The notes below the pieces were generated by a model. That model worked only from the letters and a program-made list of their open reading frames with translations. It had not been told where the DNA came from and did not search any database. Shown here in pieces: positions 32,088 through 41,218 of a stretch of DNA of 64,000 nucleotides (its first letter is position 1; the number at the start of each line of letters is the position of its first letter). This stretch comes from Methylobacterium soli. Lineage in GTDB: Bacteria > Pseudomonadota > Alphaproteobacteria > Rhizobiales > Beijerinckiaceae. The translations under genes and the position numbers were made by a program. The stretch is taken from the NCBI RefSeq assembly GCF_008806385.1, contig NZ_VZZK01000022.1, forward strand, positions 29,455-93,454, written 5' to 3'.

Positions 32088-32754
32088 GGCCCTGCGCCTG
32101 ATGGCGTGGCTGTCGCCGACCTATCCGGTGGGCGCCTACGCCTACTCGCACGGCCTCGAATGGGCCGTGGAGGCGGGCGACGTGCGGGACGCCGCGACCC
32201 TCGCGGAGTGGCTCGAAGACCTGCTGGAGCGGGGGGCGGGGCGCAACGACATGATCCTGCTCGGCCAAGCCCACGCCGCCGCCCTGGCGGGCGACGCGGC
32301 AGCCCTCCGTGACCTGAACGACCTCGCGCTGGCGCTCGCCCCCTCGCGCGAACTCCATCTCGAGACCAGCCAGCAGGGACGCAGCTTCCTCGACGCCACG
32401 CTCGCGGCCTGGCCCTGCCCGGCTCTCGCGGCGCTCGCCGCGGGGCTGCCCGGCCCCGTCGCCTACCCGGTGGCGCTCGGGGCTGCGGCCGGCGCCCACG
32501 GCATGGCACGCGGGCCCCTGATCGCGGCCTGCGGCCTCGCCTTCGTGCAGAACCTCGTCTCGGCGGCGCTGCGCGTCGCGCCGATCGGCCAGAGCGCGGG
32601 CATGCGGGTCATCGCGGCGCTCACCCCCCGCATCGCCGCGCTTGCCGAGCGCCTCGAATCGGCGGGCCTCGACGATCTCGGCGCGGGCACGCTGCGCCTC
32701 GATCTCGGCTCGCTCCGGCACGAGACCCAGTATTCCCGCATCTTCCGCTCGTGA
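32044..32754 (+). CDS. ureF: Urease accessory protein UreF
   Basis: 236 residues from the ATG at 32044, which has an AGGA about 8 bp upstream; ATG 32074 (MPAIEALRLM) is the alternative but lacks a ribosome-binding site. The UreF pattern is clear: LRLMAWLSPTYPVGAYAYSH, GLEWAVEAGDVRDAATLAEW, LETSQQGRSFL and the C-terminal RHETQYSRIFRS. UreF acts with UreD and UreG as the GTPase-activating scaffold for nickel insertion. The start lies inside the His-tail coding repeat of ureE, and the stop overlaps a GTG just before ureG. Confidence 0.9.
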   Translation: MSQDMRMRTTMPAIEALRLMAWLSPTYPVGAYAYSHGLEWAVEAGDVRDAATLAEWLEDLLERGAGRNDMILLGQAHAAALAGDAAALRDLNDLALALAPSRELHLETSQQGRSFLDATLAAWPCPALAALAAGLPGPVAYPVALGAAAGAHGMARGPLIAACGLAFVQNLVSAALRVAPIGQSAGMRVIAALTPRIAALAERLESAGLDDLGAGTLRLDLGSLRHETQYSRIFRS

Positions 32755-32762
32755 GGTTCAGC

Positions 32763-33377
<615 letters not shown>

Positions 33378-33386
33378 GCCGGCGGG

Positions 33387-33411
33387 CGCGGGCGCGGCCC
33401 GGGCGCCCGCG
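33387..33411 (+). terminator. Terminator-like hairpin after ureG
   Basis: CGCGGGCGC and GCGCCCGCG form a perfect 9-bp GC stem around a 7-nt loop, starting 9 bp after the ureG stop. There is no T-run, so it may only partly terminate or may protect the 3' end. Confidence 0.4.
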
Positions 33412-33648
33412 GCCTCACCCCCGCCCGCCGGCCGCCCGGACGGCGCGGGCCGTCGCGGGCGCGCCGCGCTCGAAGGGCGTGACGTCCGACCAGAAGCGCG
33501 CGGCGAATTTCGTGGCATCCACCCGGTACGGCCGGTCCCAGGTGAAGCGGCGCCCGGCCCTGATGTGGTTCCGGCAGGTGGTGCGCGACGTTGCCCGGGA
33601 GGTCGAAGCCGGGGCCGGCCGGGCATCGGCGCGGGCTGAGGCTGTGCC

Positions 33649-33945
33649 TCAGGGCATGTGAGATCGTCCGACCGAGACGACACGGCTCTCGAATTGCGTG
33701 ACCAGCGCCGTATTGGAACGGCCGGTCTGCTTGATCGTGCTGCGCGGCGCGGCGCCGGCCTGGACCACACCCGCCACGTTCGCCTGCCCGGTCTGCGTGA
33801 CGTCCACCGGCCTGACCTGCGGCCCGGCCTGGACCACCCCGAACACGTTCGCCCGGTGGTTCTGGACCACGGTCAGCGGCTGCGCGAGGGCCGGGACGGC
33901 GATGAGAGCGGCCGACAGGGCCGCGGAAAGAACGATGATCTTCAT
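33649..33945 (-). CDS. Curlin-repeat protein, CsgA/CsgB-like
   Basis: 98 residues from the ATG at 33943-33945 with a signal peptide (KIIVLSAALSAALIAVPALA, then AQ). The mature part has three curlin-type repeats of the form x-V-x-Q-x-G-x-x-N-x-x-x-V-x-Q: VVQNHRANVFGVVQAG, VTQTGQANVAGVVQAG, and IKQTGRSNTALVTQFESR. It should be an extracellular amyloid subunit or nucleator. It is short, with only three repeats against five in E. coli CsgA. It is grouped with a second curlin-like gene and CsgG on the same strand. Confidence 0.78.
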   Translation of the reverse strand: MKIIVLSAALSAALIAVPALAQPLTVVQNHRANVFGVVQAGPQVRPVDVTQTGQANVAGVVQAGAAPRSTIKQTGRSNTALVTQFESRVVSVGRSHMP

Positions 33946-34015
33946 GACGATGCTCCCGGTCCGAGACGGTCGTTGACGGCGCGCCCGCCCTGGGACAAGG
34001 CGCGCCGGTCCCGGC

Positions 34016-34282
34016 TCAGGGCATGTTCTGGAAGACGGCGCCGGCATTGAAGCGGCCCGTCTGGCCGATGGCGGCATCGTTGCGGCGGCCGGTCTGGACG
34101 GCGACCGAGGCGTTCCGGCGGCCGGTCTGGACCGAGGTCGAGACGTTCGAGTAGCCGCGCTGAGCCGAGAAAGCCGCGTTGGTTCCACCGCTCTGGACGA
34201 TGGTCGAAACGTTGCCGGCCAGCGCAGCCGAAGCAAACGTGACGGAAGCGACGGCAGCGGCAATAAGAACACGAGCGATCAT
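34016..34282 (-). CDS. Curlin-repeat protein, CsgA-like
   Basis: 88 residues from the ATG at 34280-34282 (GGGGAGAAA upstream) with a signal peptide (IARVLIAAAVASVTFASAAL). The mature part holds four curlin repeats: IVQSGGTNAAFSAQ, GYSNVSTSVQTG, RRNASVAVQTGRRN and DAAIGQTGRFNAGAVFQN. Gln and Asn sit at the spacing expected for stacked beta-helical amyloid rungs. It is likely the main fibre subunit or nucleator. 70 bp upstream of the other curlin-like gene on the same strand. Confidence 0.78.
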   Translation of the reverse strand: MIARVLIAAAVASVTFASAALAGNVSTIVQSGGTNAAFSAQRGYSNVSTSVQTGRRNASVAVQTGRRNDAAIGQTGRFNAGAVFQNMP

Positions 34283-34873
34283 GATTTTTTTCTCCCCGTT
34301 ACTAAACTCAATCAAGTTGTTGATCGGTTGCGTCTTCAGCAACGAGGGTGGGTTTAATCAAACATTAATCGTCCCGCAAACGGCCGGACCGGAAGTTGTC
34401 GGCCTAGTGCTGACTGTAAAGCAACAGTAAAAACGGTAAGAACACGCCTCCCGGTGTCGTGTCGGCGGCTCCAAAAAGAATTGTGTCGAGGGGCGTGCCG
34501 CAAATCGGATGGTCAATCGCCGCTCGTGGCGGATGGCTGCCGGACGATCATCGCGCGCGCCGGTGCGTCGCAAACCTGTCGATCCGTTGCAGGATGAGGG
34601 CGTATTTCACCATAGCTGCCAGGATCCGGAATGTATTCTTCGGGCTTCGTTCCGGGTGCGCTGCTAATCCGTGGGTCTTTTTTTCGAAGTAAGTACTTTG
34701 CTGCCCGGTATATCGGCTAAAGTTGCGCAGATTCCCATAATGAGACAGGAATTAAACCTGAAATATTCATATCAATACGATTAAATCTGCAATTGCATAC
34801 TCGGCGGAACGCGACATGTCCGGATCCTTAACTTGGTTCGGGCAGGGTGCGGCCTCGTTCTCGGGAGGACGTG
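34283..34873. other. AT-rich intergenic region of the curli cluster
   Basis: A 591-bp gap between divergent curlin-like genes, clearly AT-richer than the surroundings, with several T- and A-runs. It should hold promoters for both directions and binding sites for global regulators. I found no convincing gene or perfect inverted repeat; an open frame at 34459-34692 is not protein-like. Confidence 0.5.
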
Positions 34874-35230
34874 ATGAGCCGTACGATCTGGTGGGCCTGC
34901 CTGGCGATCCCGCTCGCGGCGTCTCCGCCCGCGGCGCGCGCCGCGGAGGGGACGATCGCGGTCGCGCAAGGCAGCGCCCGCAATGTCGTCAGCGTGATCC
35001 AGGCCCGGAACCCGTTCCTGACCCGGAGCAGCAGCCGGACGGTGAGGACCGGGCACACCACCGTGACGGAGATCGTGGCGATCGGACCGGATCCGCTTCC
35101 TCTCACGATCCGTCAGAGCGGTCTGATCAATCGGATCAGGACCTATCAGCGCGGCACGGCGCCGAGCCTCGACGCGCGCCAGGACGGTCTCGTCAACCTG
35201 CAGAGAGGCCAGCAGCAATCGATTCCCTGA
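34874..35230 (+). CDS. Secreted curlin-related protein
   Basis: 118 residues from the ATG at 34874 with GGGAGG upstream; an in-frame start at 34847 is less likely. A signal peptide (RTIWWACLAIPLAASPPAAR, cleavage near ARA-AE) precedes curlin-like units: IAVAQGSARNVVSVIQ, IRQSGLINRIRTYQRG and ARQDGLVNLQRGQQQ. The middle (TVRTGHTTVTEIVAIGP) lacks the repeat, so it may be a nucleator or fibre cap, not the bulk subunit. It is convergent with csgG. Confidence 0.65.
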   Translation: MSRTIWWACLAIPLAASPPAARAAEGTIAVAQGSARNVVSVIQARNPFLTRSSSRTVRTGHTTVTEIVAIGPDPLPLTIRQSGLINRIRTYQRGTAPSLDARQDGLVNLQRGQQQSIP

Positions 35231-35273
35231 CGCGGACGCTCCGCGCGGCGAACCGATGGGCGCGCGGGCGGGA

Positions 35274-36248
35274 TCAGGTCTCGCCGGAGGCCGGCTTCTC
35301 GGGGGCCGCGCCCCGGACCGGATTGGCGGCGGCCGTGCCGGGGCTCTCCGGAGAGCCCCGGAGAGCGGGGGGCCCGGGCCTCGCGCCGCCGGCCGGGCCC
35401 CTGATGCTGCCGGTCCGGGCGACGTCCGGCCCGTAGGGCGCGGAGAACCGGCCCTGCCAGAGCCCGGTCGCGACGCCCGCGCGGACGAGTTCGTAGACGC
35501 CGGCCTCGATGGCCTCGCGCACGGCGGTCTGCGTCGCCTCCTGAACCCCGATCGCGCCGCTCGCGTCGAGGATGCGCTGGCCGAGCACGCGGGTGGCGTT
35601 GCCGGTGACGGAGGCGGTGATGATCGGCCGGGACGCGTTGATGGATTTCAGCACCACGCCGTCGCGGACCCGGACGAGGCGGATATTGATGGTCACCAGG
35701 TCCTTGTGGCCGGCGAGCCCGCCCCCGTAATTGCCGAGCGCCACGGTGGCGCTGCCGGTCTGGATCGGACTGTCGTAGGAGACGACCCCGCCGGTGACGA
35801 TATACTCGGCGAACTTCAGCGGATCGATCAGATTTCGGGGATTCTTCTTGAGGAACGCGTAGGTGTCCTGGATGAGCTTGCGCTCGCGCAGCAGGCTGTC
35901 GAGATACCCGCGCTCGACGACGTTGAACCAGGAGCCGCCGCCCGCCGTCTTCAGGGCATCCACGAGGATCACCGAGGCGCCCTGGGTGATCGCCCGGGAG
36001 AATTCCGCGAACCCGACCGCGAGGGACGACTTGTTCTGGCCGGTCAGGTCCTGGAAATCGTAGACCGCGACGTTGATGGGGGCCGCCGGCGGCGGCAATT
36101 CGGCGAGCGCCTGCCCGGGCTTCGTGAAGATTCCGACGGAGGGGGGCACGCCGAGCGAGCCCGTATACGCGTAGCGCGAGCACGCGCCGACACCCATGCT
36201 GGTTCCCGCAACGAGCAGCAGGGTGACGAGGCGTCGGGACAGGCACAT
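35274..36248 (-). CDS. csgG: Curli secretion pore lipoprotein CsgG
   Basis: 324 residues from the ATG at 36246-36248 with a lipoprotein signal and lipobox ending at Cys23 (MGVGACSRY). The CsgG core is clear: INVAVYDFQDLTGQNKSSLA, ASVILVDALKTAGGGSWFNV, VERGYLDSLLRERKLIQ, then VTGGVVSYDSPIQTG and AVREAIEAGVYELVRAGV. It forms the outer-membrane nonameric pore exporting curlin subunits. Compared with E. coli it has a ~45-residue Gly/Pro/Ala-rich C-terminal tail. CsgE, CsgF and CsgD are not seen nearby. Confidence 0.9.
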   Translation of the reverse strand: MCLSRRLVTLLLVAGTSMGVGACSRYAYTGSLGVPPSVGIFTKPGQALAELPPPAAPINVAVYDFQDLTGQNKSSLAVGFAEFSRAITQGASVILVDALKTAGGGSWFNVVERGYLDSLLRERKLIQDTYAFLKKNPRNLIDPLKFAEYIVTGGVVSYDSPIQTGSATVALGNYGGGLAGHKDLVTINIRLVRVRDGVVLKSINASRPIITASVTGNATRVLGQRILDASGAIGVQEATQTAVREAIEAGVYELVRAGVATGLWQGRFSAPYGPDVARTGSIRGPAGGARPGPPALRGSPESPGTAAANPVRGAAPEKPASGET

Positions 36249-36460
36249 CCGGCGGAATCCCCAGCGCAGCCGCGCGGCCAGAGCCGGGCTGCCGAGCCCA
36301 TAAATTGCGGAACGTGCTTAATTTATTGTGAAATCCGAGGGGTGACCTGTACAGCAGGTGGGGATCCGCAGCACATCCTGATCCTGAAGTTGTATTCAGC
36401 GAAAAATTATCATCCGTCAGTGGAATGACCGCACGGGACCCTGCCAATGAGACCCTGCCA

Positions 36461-36799
36461 ATGAGACGATCCGCCCTCATCCTGCTCGCGACGGCCTGGT
36501 CCCCTTGCGCGGGCGCGCAATCCCTCGCGACGGACGACATCGCGAGCTGCTCGATCATCCGCGATCCGACGGCGCAGCGCATCTGCATCGAGAGCGCGCG
36601 GCAATCGCGCCCGGCCTCGACCTTCGATCCGACGGCGGAGAAGCTCAGGCGCGAGCGCCGCGCCGCGCCGCGCCCGGATGCCTTGAGCCCGCGCGCGGAG
36701 AGGGATCGTGCGGACAAGGATCGTGCGAGAAGGCGGCGCCCGGACGACAGCGCGGCGGACAGCGCCAAGCCGAAGGATTGGCGGCTGCAGATCCCGTGA
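36461..36799 (+). CDS. Secreted hypothetical protein, basic C-terminus
   Basis: 112 residues from the ATG at 36461; an upstream ATG at 36425 would add 12 residues encoded by a direct repeat of GACCCTGCCAATGA and is less likely. A signal peptide (RRSALILLATAWSPCAGAQS) is followed by a two-Cys segment (DDIASCSIIRDPTAQRICIE) that could form a disulphide, then a strongly basic, disordered tail (RADKDRARRRRPDDSAADSA). No family recognised. It is next to the curli cluster but on the opposite strand to csgG. Confidence 0.6.
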   Translation: MRRSALILLATAWSPCAGAQSLATDDIASCSIIRDPTAQRICIESARQSRPASTFDPTAEKLRRERRAAPRPDALSPRAERDRADKDRARRRRPDDSAADSAKPKDWRLQIP

Positions 36800-36848
36800 C
36801 GGGGGCCCGCCGGCCTCCGTCAACCCGCGCCGCCGAGCGAGGCCCGGC

Positions 36849-37592
36849 TCAGTTCGTGCGGGATTCCGCGGTGGTGAAGGCGAGGCTCGCCGTGTAGCTG
36901 TCGGCATCGGCGAGCGCCGGGGTGCGAGAGGGCTTCACCCGATGGCCAACCGCGAGGATCTGCTGGCCGGCCTGCGCCAGGGGCACCTGGGCCACGCCCT
37001 CGGCATCCGCGGTGACCCGCGTCGCCTCGGCCGCCTCGCCGCTCGTGACGGCGATCTCGGCGCCGGCGACCGGCCGGCCCTCGAACAGGACCCGCACGCG
37101 CAGGGCCGCGGCGGCGCGCGTCGGAGCCTCCAGGGGCACGATCTCCAGGGTCTGACCGAGCACCCGGTCCCAGGGCGCCTCGGGGCCGAGCACCACCTTG
37201 GCGAACTTCATCGACCATTGGCTGCGCTCGGCCTCCGGCACCGCGCGCCGGTCGGCATTGCGCCATTCGCCGGCGCGGGTGCGCACCCAGAAGCCGCTGT
37301 CATAGGCCGCCGAGACCAGGACGTCGCCCGGCCCCGCGAGCGCCGCCGTGAGGATCGGCGCGCCGGCCTCGGCCTTGGCCGCGAGGGCCGTGGACCCGCG
37401 CGCCGAGAGGGCGCTCAGATGCACCAGCTTGTCGGGGGTGGGCAGGGTCGGCTCGTGCACGTGGCCGAGATGGAGCGCGACGCCCCCCGGTGCCGGGGTG
37501 AGCCAGAGGTCGTGCGCCTGTCCGGGCGCGAGCGACAGGGCGAGGAGCGCGGCGCCCGCGAGGGGGCCGGCGAGGAGGTGGGTCAGGCGCAT
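36849..37592 (-). CDS. Secreted DUF4198 (nickel/cobalt-uptake-associated) protein
   Basis: 247 residues from the ATG at 37590-37592 with a signal peptide (THLLAGPLAGAALLALSLAP, cleavage near GQA-HD). The mature protein starts HDLWLTPAPGGVALHLGHVH, with His residues at the start typical of DUF4198, and ends in a beta-sandwich segment (VRVLFEGRPVAGAEIAVTSG; GVAQVPLAQAGQQILAVGHR). DUF4198 proteins are often periplasmic partners of Ni/Co transporters. With nickel-dependent urease in the same window, a role in metal capture is plausible. It lies 38 bp after adenine deaminase on the same strand, so they are probably one operon. Confidence 0.78.
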   Translation of the reverse strand: MRLTHLLAGPLAGAALLALSLAPGQAHDLWLTPAPGGVALHLGHVHEPTLPTPDKLVHLSALSARGSTALAAKAEAGAPILTAALAGPGDVLVSAAYDSGFWVRTRAGEWRNADRRAVPEAERSQWSMKFAKVVLGPEAPWDRVLGQTLEIVPLEAPTRAAAALRVRVLFEGRPVAGAEIAVTSGEAAEATRVTADAEGVAQVPLAQAGQQILAVGHRVKPSRTPALADADSYTASLAFTTAESRTN

Positions 37593-37630
37593 CTTCAGGA
37601 TCGGCTCCGGTTTCGCGGCAGGGATCGGTG

Positions 37631-39439
37631 TCAGGCCGGCTCGAACAATGGCACGAGGCGCATTTCCGGCACCAGCACAAGGCCCCGGTCGGTGAGCCGG
37701 ATCTCCGGGATCACCGAGAGGGGAATCAGGTTGAAGCCCATATAGGGGATGCGGCAGCCGGCCTCGGCCCAGGCCGCCTTCAGGTGCCGCATCTCGGCCG
37801 CCACCACGCCGACGCGCTGGTCGGAGAGGAGCCCCGCCACCGGCAGCGGCACCATCGCGACGACGCTTCCGTCGGCCACCACGCAGACGCCGCCCTGATG
37901 CGCCCGGATGGCCTCGAGGGCGACCCGCATGTCGGCCTCGTTCAGGCCCGCCACCACGAGGTTGTGCGAATCGTGCCCGACGCTGCTCGCCACGGCGCCG
38001 TGCCGGAGCCCGAAGGCGCGCAGCAGCCCGTGCGCGACGCTGCCGCGCAGGCCGTGCCGCTCCACCACGGCGACGTGGCAGAGATCGTGGGCGGAGAGCG
38101 TCGCGGCCCAGTCCGGGCCGGGATCGAGGGCGACGCGCTCGTGGCTCAGCTCGATCCCCGGCAGGGTGGTGCGGATGGCGTTGGCGATGCAGGGGCCGGC
38201 GGGCAGCCCCGGCACCAAGGCGGGCATCGGCTCGGGGCTGCGCAGGGTGGCGTAGGCGGGCGCGGGGTAGCGGTAGGGCCGCGACAGGGCCTCCTCCAGG
38301 CGCGGGGTGATCCGGCGGTTCTCGACGACGAGCTCGCCGCCATACCAGGTCGCCTGGGGCACGAGGTCGTCGTCGAGGAGGACGAGGTCCGCCCGGCGCC
38401 CGCCCCCGAACCCGCCGATCTCCCCGTCGAGCCCGTAGCGGGTGGCCGGGTGCAGCGAGCCTATGGCCCAGGCGGCGGGTTTCGGGACGCCGTGGCGCAC
38501 GGCCTCGCGCACCACGTAGTCGAGGCCGTAGGTCAGGAGGTCGTCGGCGTCGCGGTCGTCGGTGCAGACGCAGACCCGCTTCCAGGCCGCGCCGCAATCC
38601 GTGACCGTCCCGATGGCCCCGGGCAGGCTGTGCCAGGGCGTCGTCGGGGGCCCGCCCCGCAGGTAGATCCAGAGCCCGGCCTCCAGGAGGTCGTCGGCGA
38701 TGTCCCGGTCGATGGCCTCGTGGGTGTCGGTGACGCCGCTCGCCGCGTAGGCGCTCACGAAGTCCCGGCCGTAGATGTGGCCCGAGACCGGGCGCCCGCG
38801 CTCGAGCGCCGCCCGCAGGATGGCGTGGGCGCGGGGATCGCCCTCGACCACCGCCACGAAATCCATCTTCTCGCCGAGGCCGATCGCCTCCGGCCAGGCA
38901 TCGAACAGGGCCGCGATCTTGTCGGGCGTCAGGTCGCCGCCCGCGGTCTCGAGGGCGGCCGAGGTCGCCGGCACCGTGCTCGGCACCGTCAGGTAGATGT
39001 TCAGCGCGGCCGCCCGGGCATCCTCCAGCATCCAGGCGATGCCCTGCGCGTCGAGCACGTTGCCGATCTCGTGGCTGTCGCACACGATCGTGGTGGTGCC
39101 GTTGAGGAGCGCGGCCTCCGCGTAGGCGCAGGCCGTGACCATGCTGCTCTCGATGTGGAGATGCGGATCGACGAGGCCGGGCCCGAGCAGGCCGCCGCCG
39201 GCATCGTAGCGCGGCGCGCCGCCCTTGTGGCTGCCGGCGGGCTTCACGGCCGCGATGCGGCCCTGCGTGATCCAGACCTCGCGCTCGGGCAGGATGCGCT
39301 CGGAATAGACCGACAGCACCCGCGCCCCCGTGATCACCAGGTCGGGCTCGGCCCGGCCTCCCGCGACGTCGGCGAGCCGGCGCGTCAGGGCGGCCAGGGG
39401 CTTCACGCCAAATCGCGTGAGGGGGCGCGTCTCGGTCAT
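37631..39439 (-). CDS. ade: Adenine deaminase
   Basis: 602 residues from the ATG at 39437-39439. An amidohydrolase-fold enzyme of the Ade type. GPGLVDPHLHIESSMVTACA holds the first metal ligands, followed by TTTIVCDSHEIGNVLDAQG, GEKMDFVAVVEGDPRAHAIL and GHIYGRDFVSAYAASGVTDTH. VASSVGHDSHNLVVAGLNEA is the conserved C-terminal signature. It deaminates adenine to hypoxanthine in the cytosol, releasing ammonia and feeding purine breakdown, which fits PuuE, urea transport and urease in this window. Followed by the DUF4198 gene. Confidence 0.93.
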   Translation of the reverse strand: MTETRPLTRFGVKPLAALTRRLADVAGGRAEPDLVITGARVLSVYSERILPEREVWITQGRIAAVKPAGSHKGGAPRYDAGGGLLGPGLVDPHLHIESSMVTACAYAEAALLNGTTTIVCDSHEIGNVLDAQGIAWMLEDARAAALNIYLTVPSTVPATSAALETAGGDLTPDKIAALFDAWPEAIGLGEKMDFVAVVEGDPRAHAILRAALERGRPVSGHIYGRDFVSAYAASGVTDTHEAIDRDIADDLLEAGLWIYLRGGPPTTPWHSLPGAIGTVTDCGAAWKRVCVCTDDRDADDLLTYGLDYVVREAVRHGVPKPAAWAIGSLHPATRYGLDGEIGGFGGGRRADLVLLDDDLVPQATWYGGELVVENRRITPRLEEALSRPYRYPAPAYATLRSPEPMPALVPGLPAGPCIANAIRTTLPGIELSHERVALDPGPDWAATLSAHDLCHVAVVERHGLRGSVAHGLLRAFGLRHGAVASSVGHDSHNLVVAGLNEADMRVALEAIRAHQGGVCVVADGSVVAMVPLPVAGLLSDQRVGVVAAEMRHLKAAWAEAGCRIPYMGFNLIPLSVIPEIRLTDRGLVLVPEMRLVPLFEPA

Positions 39440-39566
39440 GGGCAGCCTCGTGCGTCGGACCCCGGGGAGCGCCCGCCGCGGGCGCCCGGTCCGGGACGGG
39501 CACGCATCATGCCACGAATCGGCCGCGCCGGAGCCCGACGCCGCGGCTCTGCGCCCGCCGCGGGGC

Positions 39567-39824
39567 TCAGCGCTCGGCGTTGGCGTCGCGGATGCGGCCG
39601 GTGCGGCGGACGGCGCCGGGGGCGGCCGCGCGCGACAGCAGGCTCGCGGAGGGGGGCGCGCCCATCAGGGCATCGAGCCGGTTCATCCGGGACGCGAAGT
39701 TCTGGCCGGCCGCCTCGCGGGAGGGCGTGGCGACGGGCTTGCGGCCCTCGGCGAGGGCGGGGGCTGCGGGGAGCGCCAGGACGATTCCAAGCGCCAGCGA
39801 GGCTGCGGACAGCGAGGTCTTCAT
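39567..39824 (-). CDS. Secreted hypothetical protein
   Basis: 85 residues from the ATG at 39822-39824. A signal peptide (KTSLSAASLALGIVLALPAA) is cleaved near ALA-EG. The mature ~60 residues are basic and Ala/Arg-rich (SREAAGQNFASRMNRLDALM), without Cys or clear domains. It is separated from ade by 127 bp. No family recognised; the clean signal peptide is the main support. Confidence 0.6.
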   Translation of the reverse strand: MKTSLSAASLALGIVLALPAAPALAEGRKPVATPSREAAGQNFASRMNRLDALMGAPPSASLLSRAAAPGAVRRTGRIRDANAER

Positions 39825-40028
39825 GGCCGTGCATCTTCCCTGCGGCCGCCCGCCGGTGAGCGGGAGGGCCTGGAGCGTGTCGTGCTCCGGAATGTGTAGG
39901 GACGCGGTCATCACGATGACGTGCGTTTCTGCACATCGACCCGGCGCTGGCCCCCGGGCGGGACCGCGGACCCGCGGATTGTCGCCGGAAAGCCACAGCC
40001 GCCCGGACGCCACGGCACGCCCCCGCCG

Positions 40029-40063
40029 CGCGATCCGCGATCCGCGATCCGCGATCCGCGATC
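40029..40063. repeat. Five perfect tandem CGCGATC heptamers
   Basis: CGCGATC is repeated exactly five times. The unit contains GATC, so the array carries five adenine-methylation sites at 7-bp spacing. It lies in the 39825-40150 gap between two minus-strand small genes; the rest of that gap shows no gene. Confidence 0.9.
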
Positions 40064-40150
40064 GACGGCGGGGCTTCGGCGACGAGGTGGAGCCGGACGC
40101 GCAGGCGCGCGGCGCCGCGCCGTTCGGCTCACCGCGCAATCGTCTCGGGG

Positions 40151-40480
40151 TCAGGCGGTCCGGGCGGCGCGGGCGCGGGACGGGGTGCGGCCGCGCCTGG
40201 GCCGGGCCAGGGCCGTCACCGCGGTCTTGGCGGGCGCCGGCTCGTCATCGAGCTGGAGGTCGGTGAAGGGCACCGTGAACAGCAATTCGTGCGCCTCGTC
40301 GGTCACGGCGAATTTGTAGCCGGTGAAGATCGGGTTCCGGGCGCAATCGCCGGGCGTGACGAAGCGGGCGCCGTGCTGGGCCTCCGCCAGGGCCGCCTCG
40401 GCATCGGGGCAATCGAGCCCCTGGTAATCGGAGCAGACGACCCCCGACGGGGTCCGAACATCGAAGAAATATTTCGGCAT
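40151..40480 (-). CDS. DUF6894 family protein
   Basis: 109 residues from the ATG at 40478-40480. The start MPKYFFDVRTPSGVVCSDYQ is the DUF6894 signature (aromatic strand, D-x-x-G turn), followed by the helical ALAEAQHGARFVTPG and a strand KFAVTDEAHELLFTVPFTDL. A basic, Arg/Ala-rich tail of ~35 residues is unusual for the family and may bind nucleic acid or be disordered. Family function is unknown. Relatives: 62235-62501 and the pseudogene at 745-993. Confidence 0.75.
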   Translation of the reverse strand: MPKYFFDVRTPSGVVCSDYQGLDCPDAEAALAEAQHGARFVTPGDCARNPIFTGYKFAVTDEAHELLFTVPFTDLQLDDEPAPAKTAVTALARPRRGRTPSRARAARTA

Positions 40481-40621
40481 GGCATTCCGTCGCCCTGCCC
40501 CCAACCGAGGCCCGGGCTGTTATCCGCCCTGAGCCGGGCCGGGAGTGTGGCCCGAAAGCCGGCGCCTGTCACCCGGGGACGTCGCCCGATTCCGACCCTT
40601 CTTCAGCCGGGCTCTCGACGG

Positions 40622-41218
40622 TCAGTGCAGCCCGCCGGCGCCCATGGTGCTGCTCCGGCACAGCTCCTGGCCGAGGCGCAGGAGCAGCATGTCGACGATG
40701 AGCCGCAGCTCGGCGATGTCGAGGCGGTCGATGGCGCCCCGGCAGGCGATGGCGTGGCTGGCGGCCAATTCGAGGGGCTGTTGCAGCTCCGCCGGAACCG
40801 GGTCCTGGCAGGCCTTCTCGGTGACGTCCAGGATGATGCCGTGGCCGTGCGTGACGGCGCCGTCGGAGGCCCGGAAGATGCGGCCGCGGTCGAGGATGGT
40901 GCGGACCTGCCCCTCGGGCGAGAGGGTCCGGTACTCGGCGACGAAGAGGCCGCCGGTGCGCCCGAGGGCGCGGAACTGGTGGAACAGCGCCGCGCGGTCG
41001 TCCGGGTGAACGCAAGCCTTGGCGCGCTCCAGCCGGATTGGCGTTCCGGCAAGCCCCGGATCCCCGGCCAGGATGCAGGCGGCGCCCGCATCGAGGATGC
41101 AGCGATCCTGGCTGCCCGACCAGGTCCAGGTGCCGACGACCCCGGAGGCGTCGAGGGCGGCCTTGAGTTGGTCGAGGGGCTCGCGCGCCCCATCGATCGC
41201 GTTCACGAACAAAACCAT
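40622..41218 (-). CDS. Stand-alone PAS-domain protein
   Basis: 198 residues. A PAS-like domain spans about 20-130: ALDASGVVGTWTWSGSQDRC, then CVHPDDRAALFHQFRALGRT, and RTLSPEGQVRTILDRGRIFR with ILDVTEKA at the end, the usual PAS-fold sequence with the HPDD motif. The remaining ~65 residues (LELAASHAIACRGAIDRLDI; LRLIVDMLLLRLGQELCRSS) are helical, perhaps a dimerisation or partner-binding module. No kinase, GGDEF or DNA-binding domain is attached, so it may act as a sensor partner. The downstream gap to 41587 has no gene on the minus strand. Confidence 0.75.
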   Translation of the reverse strand: MVLFVNAIDGAREPLDQLKAALDASGVVGTWTWSGSQDRCILDAGAACILAGDPGLAGTPIRLERAKACVHPDDRAALFHQFRALGRTGGLFVAEYRTLSPEGQVRTILDRGRIFRASDGAVTHGHGIILDVTEKACQDPVPAELQQPLELAASHAIACRGAIDRLDIAELRLIVDMLLLRLGQELCRSSTMGAGGLH

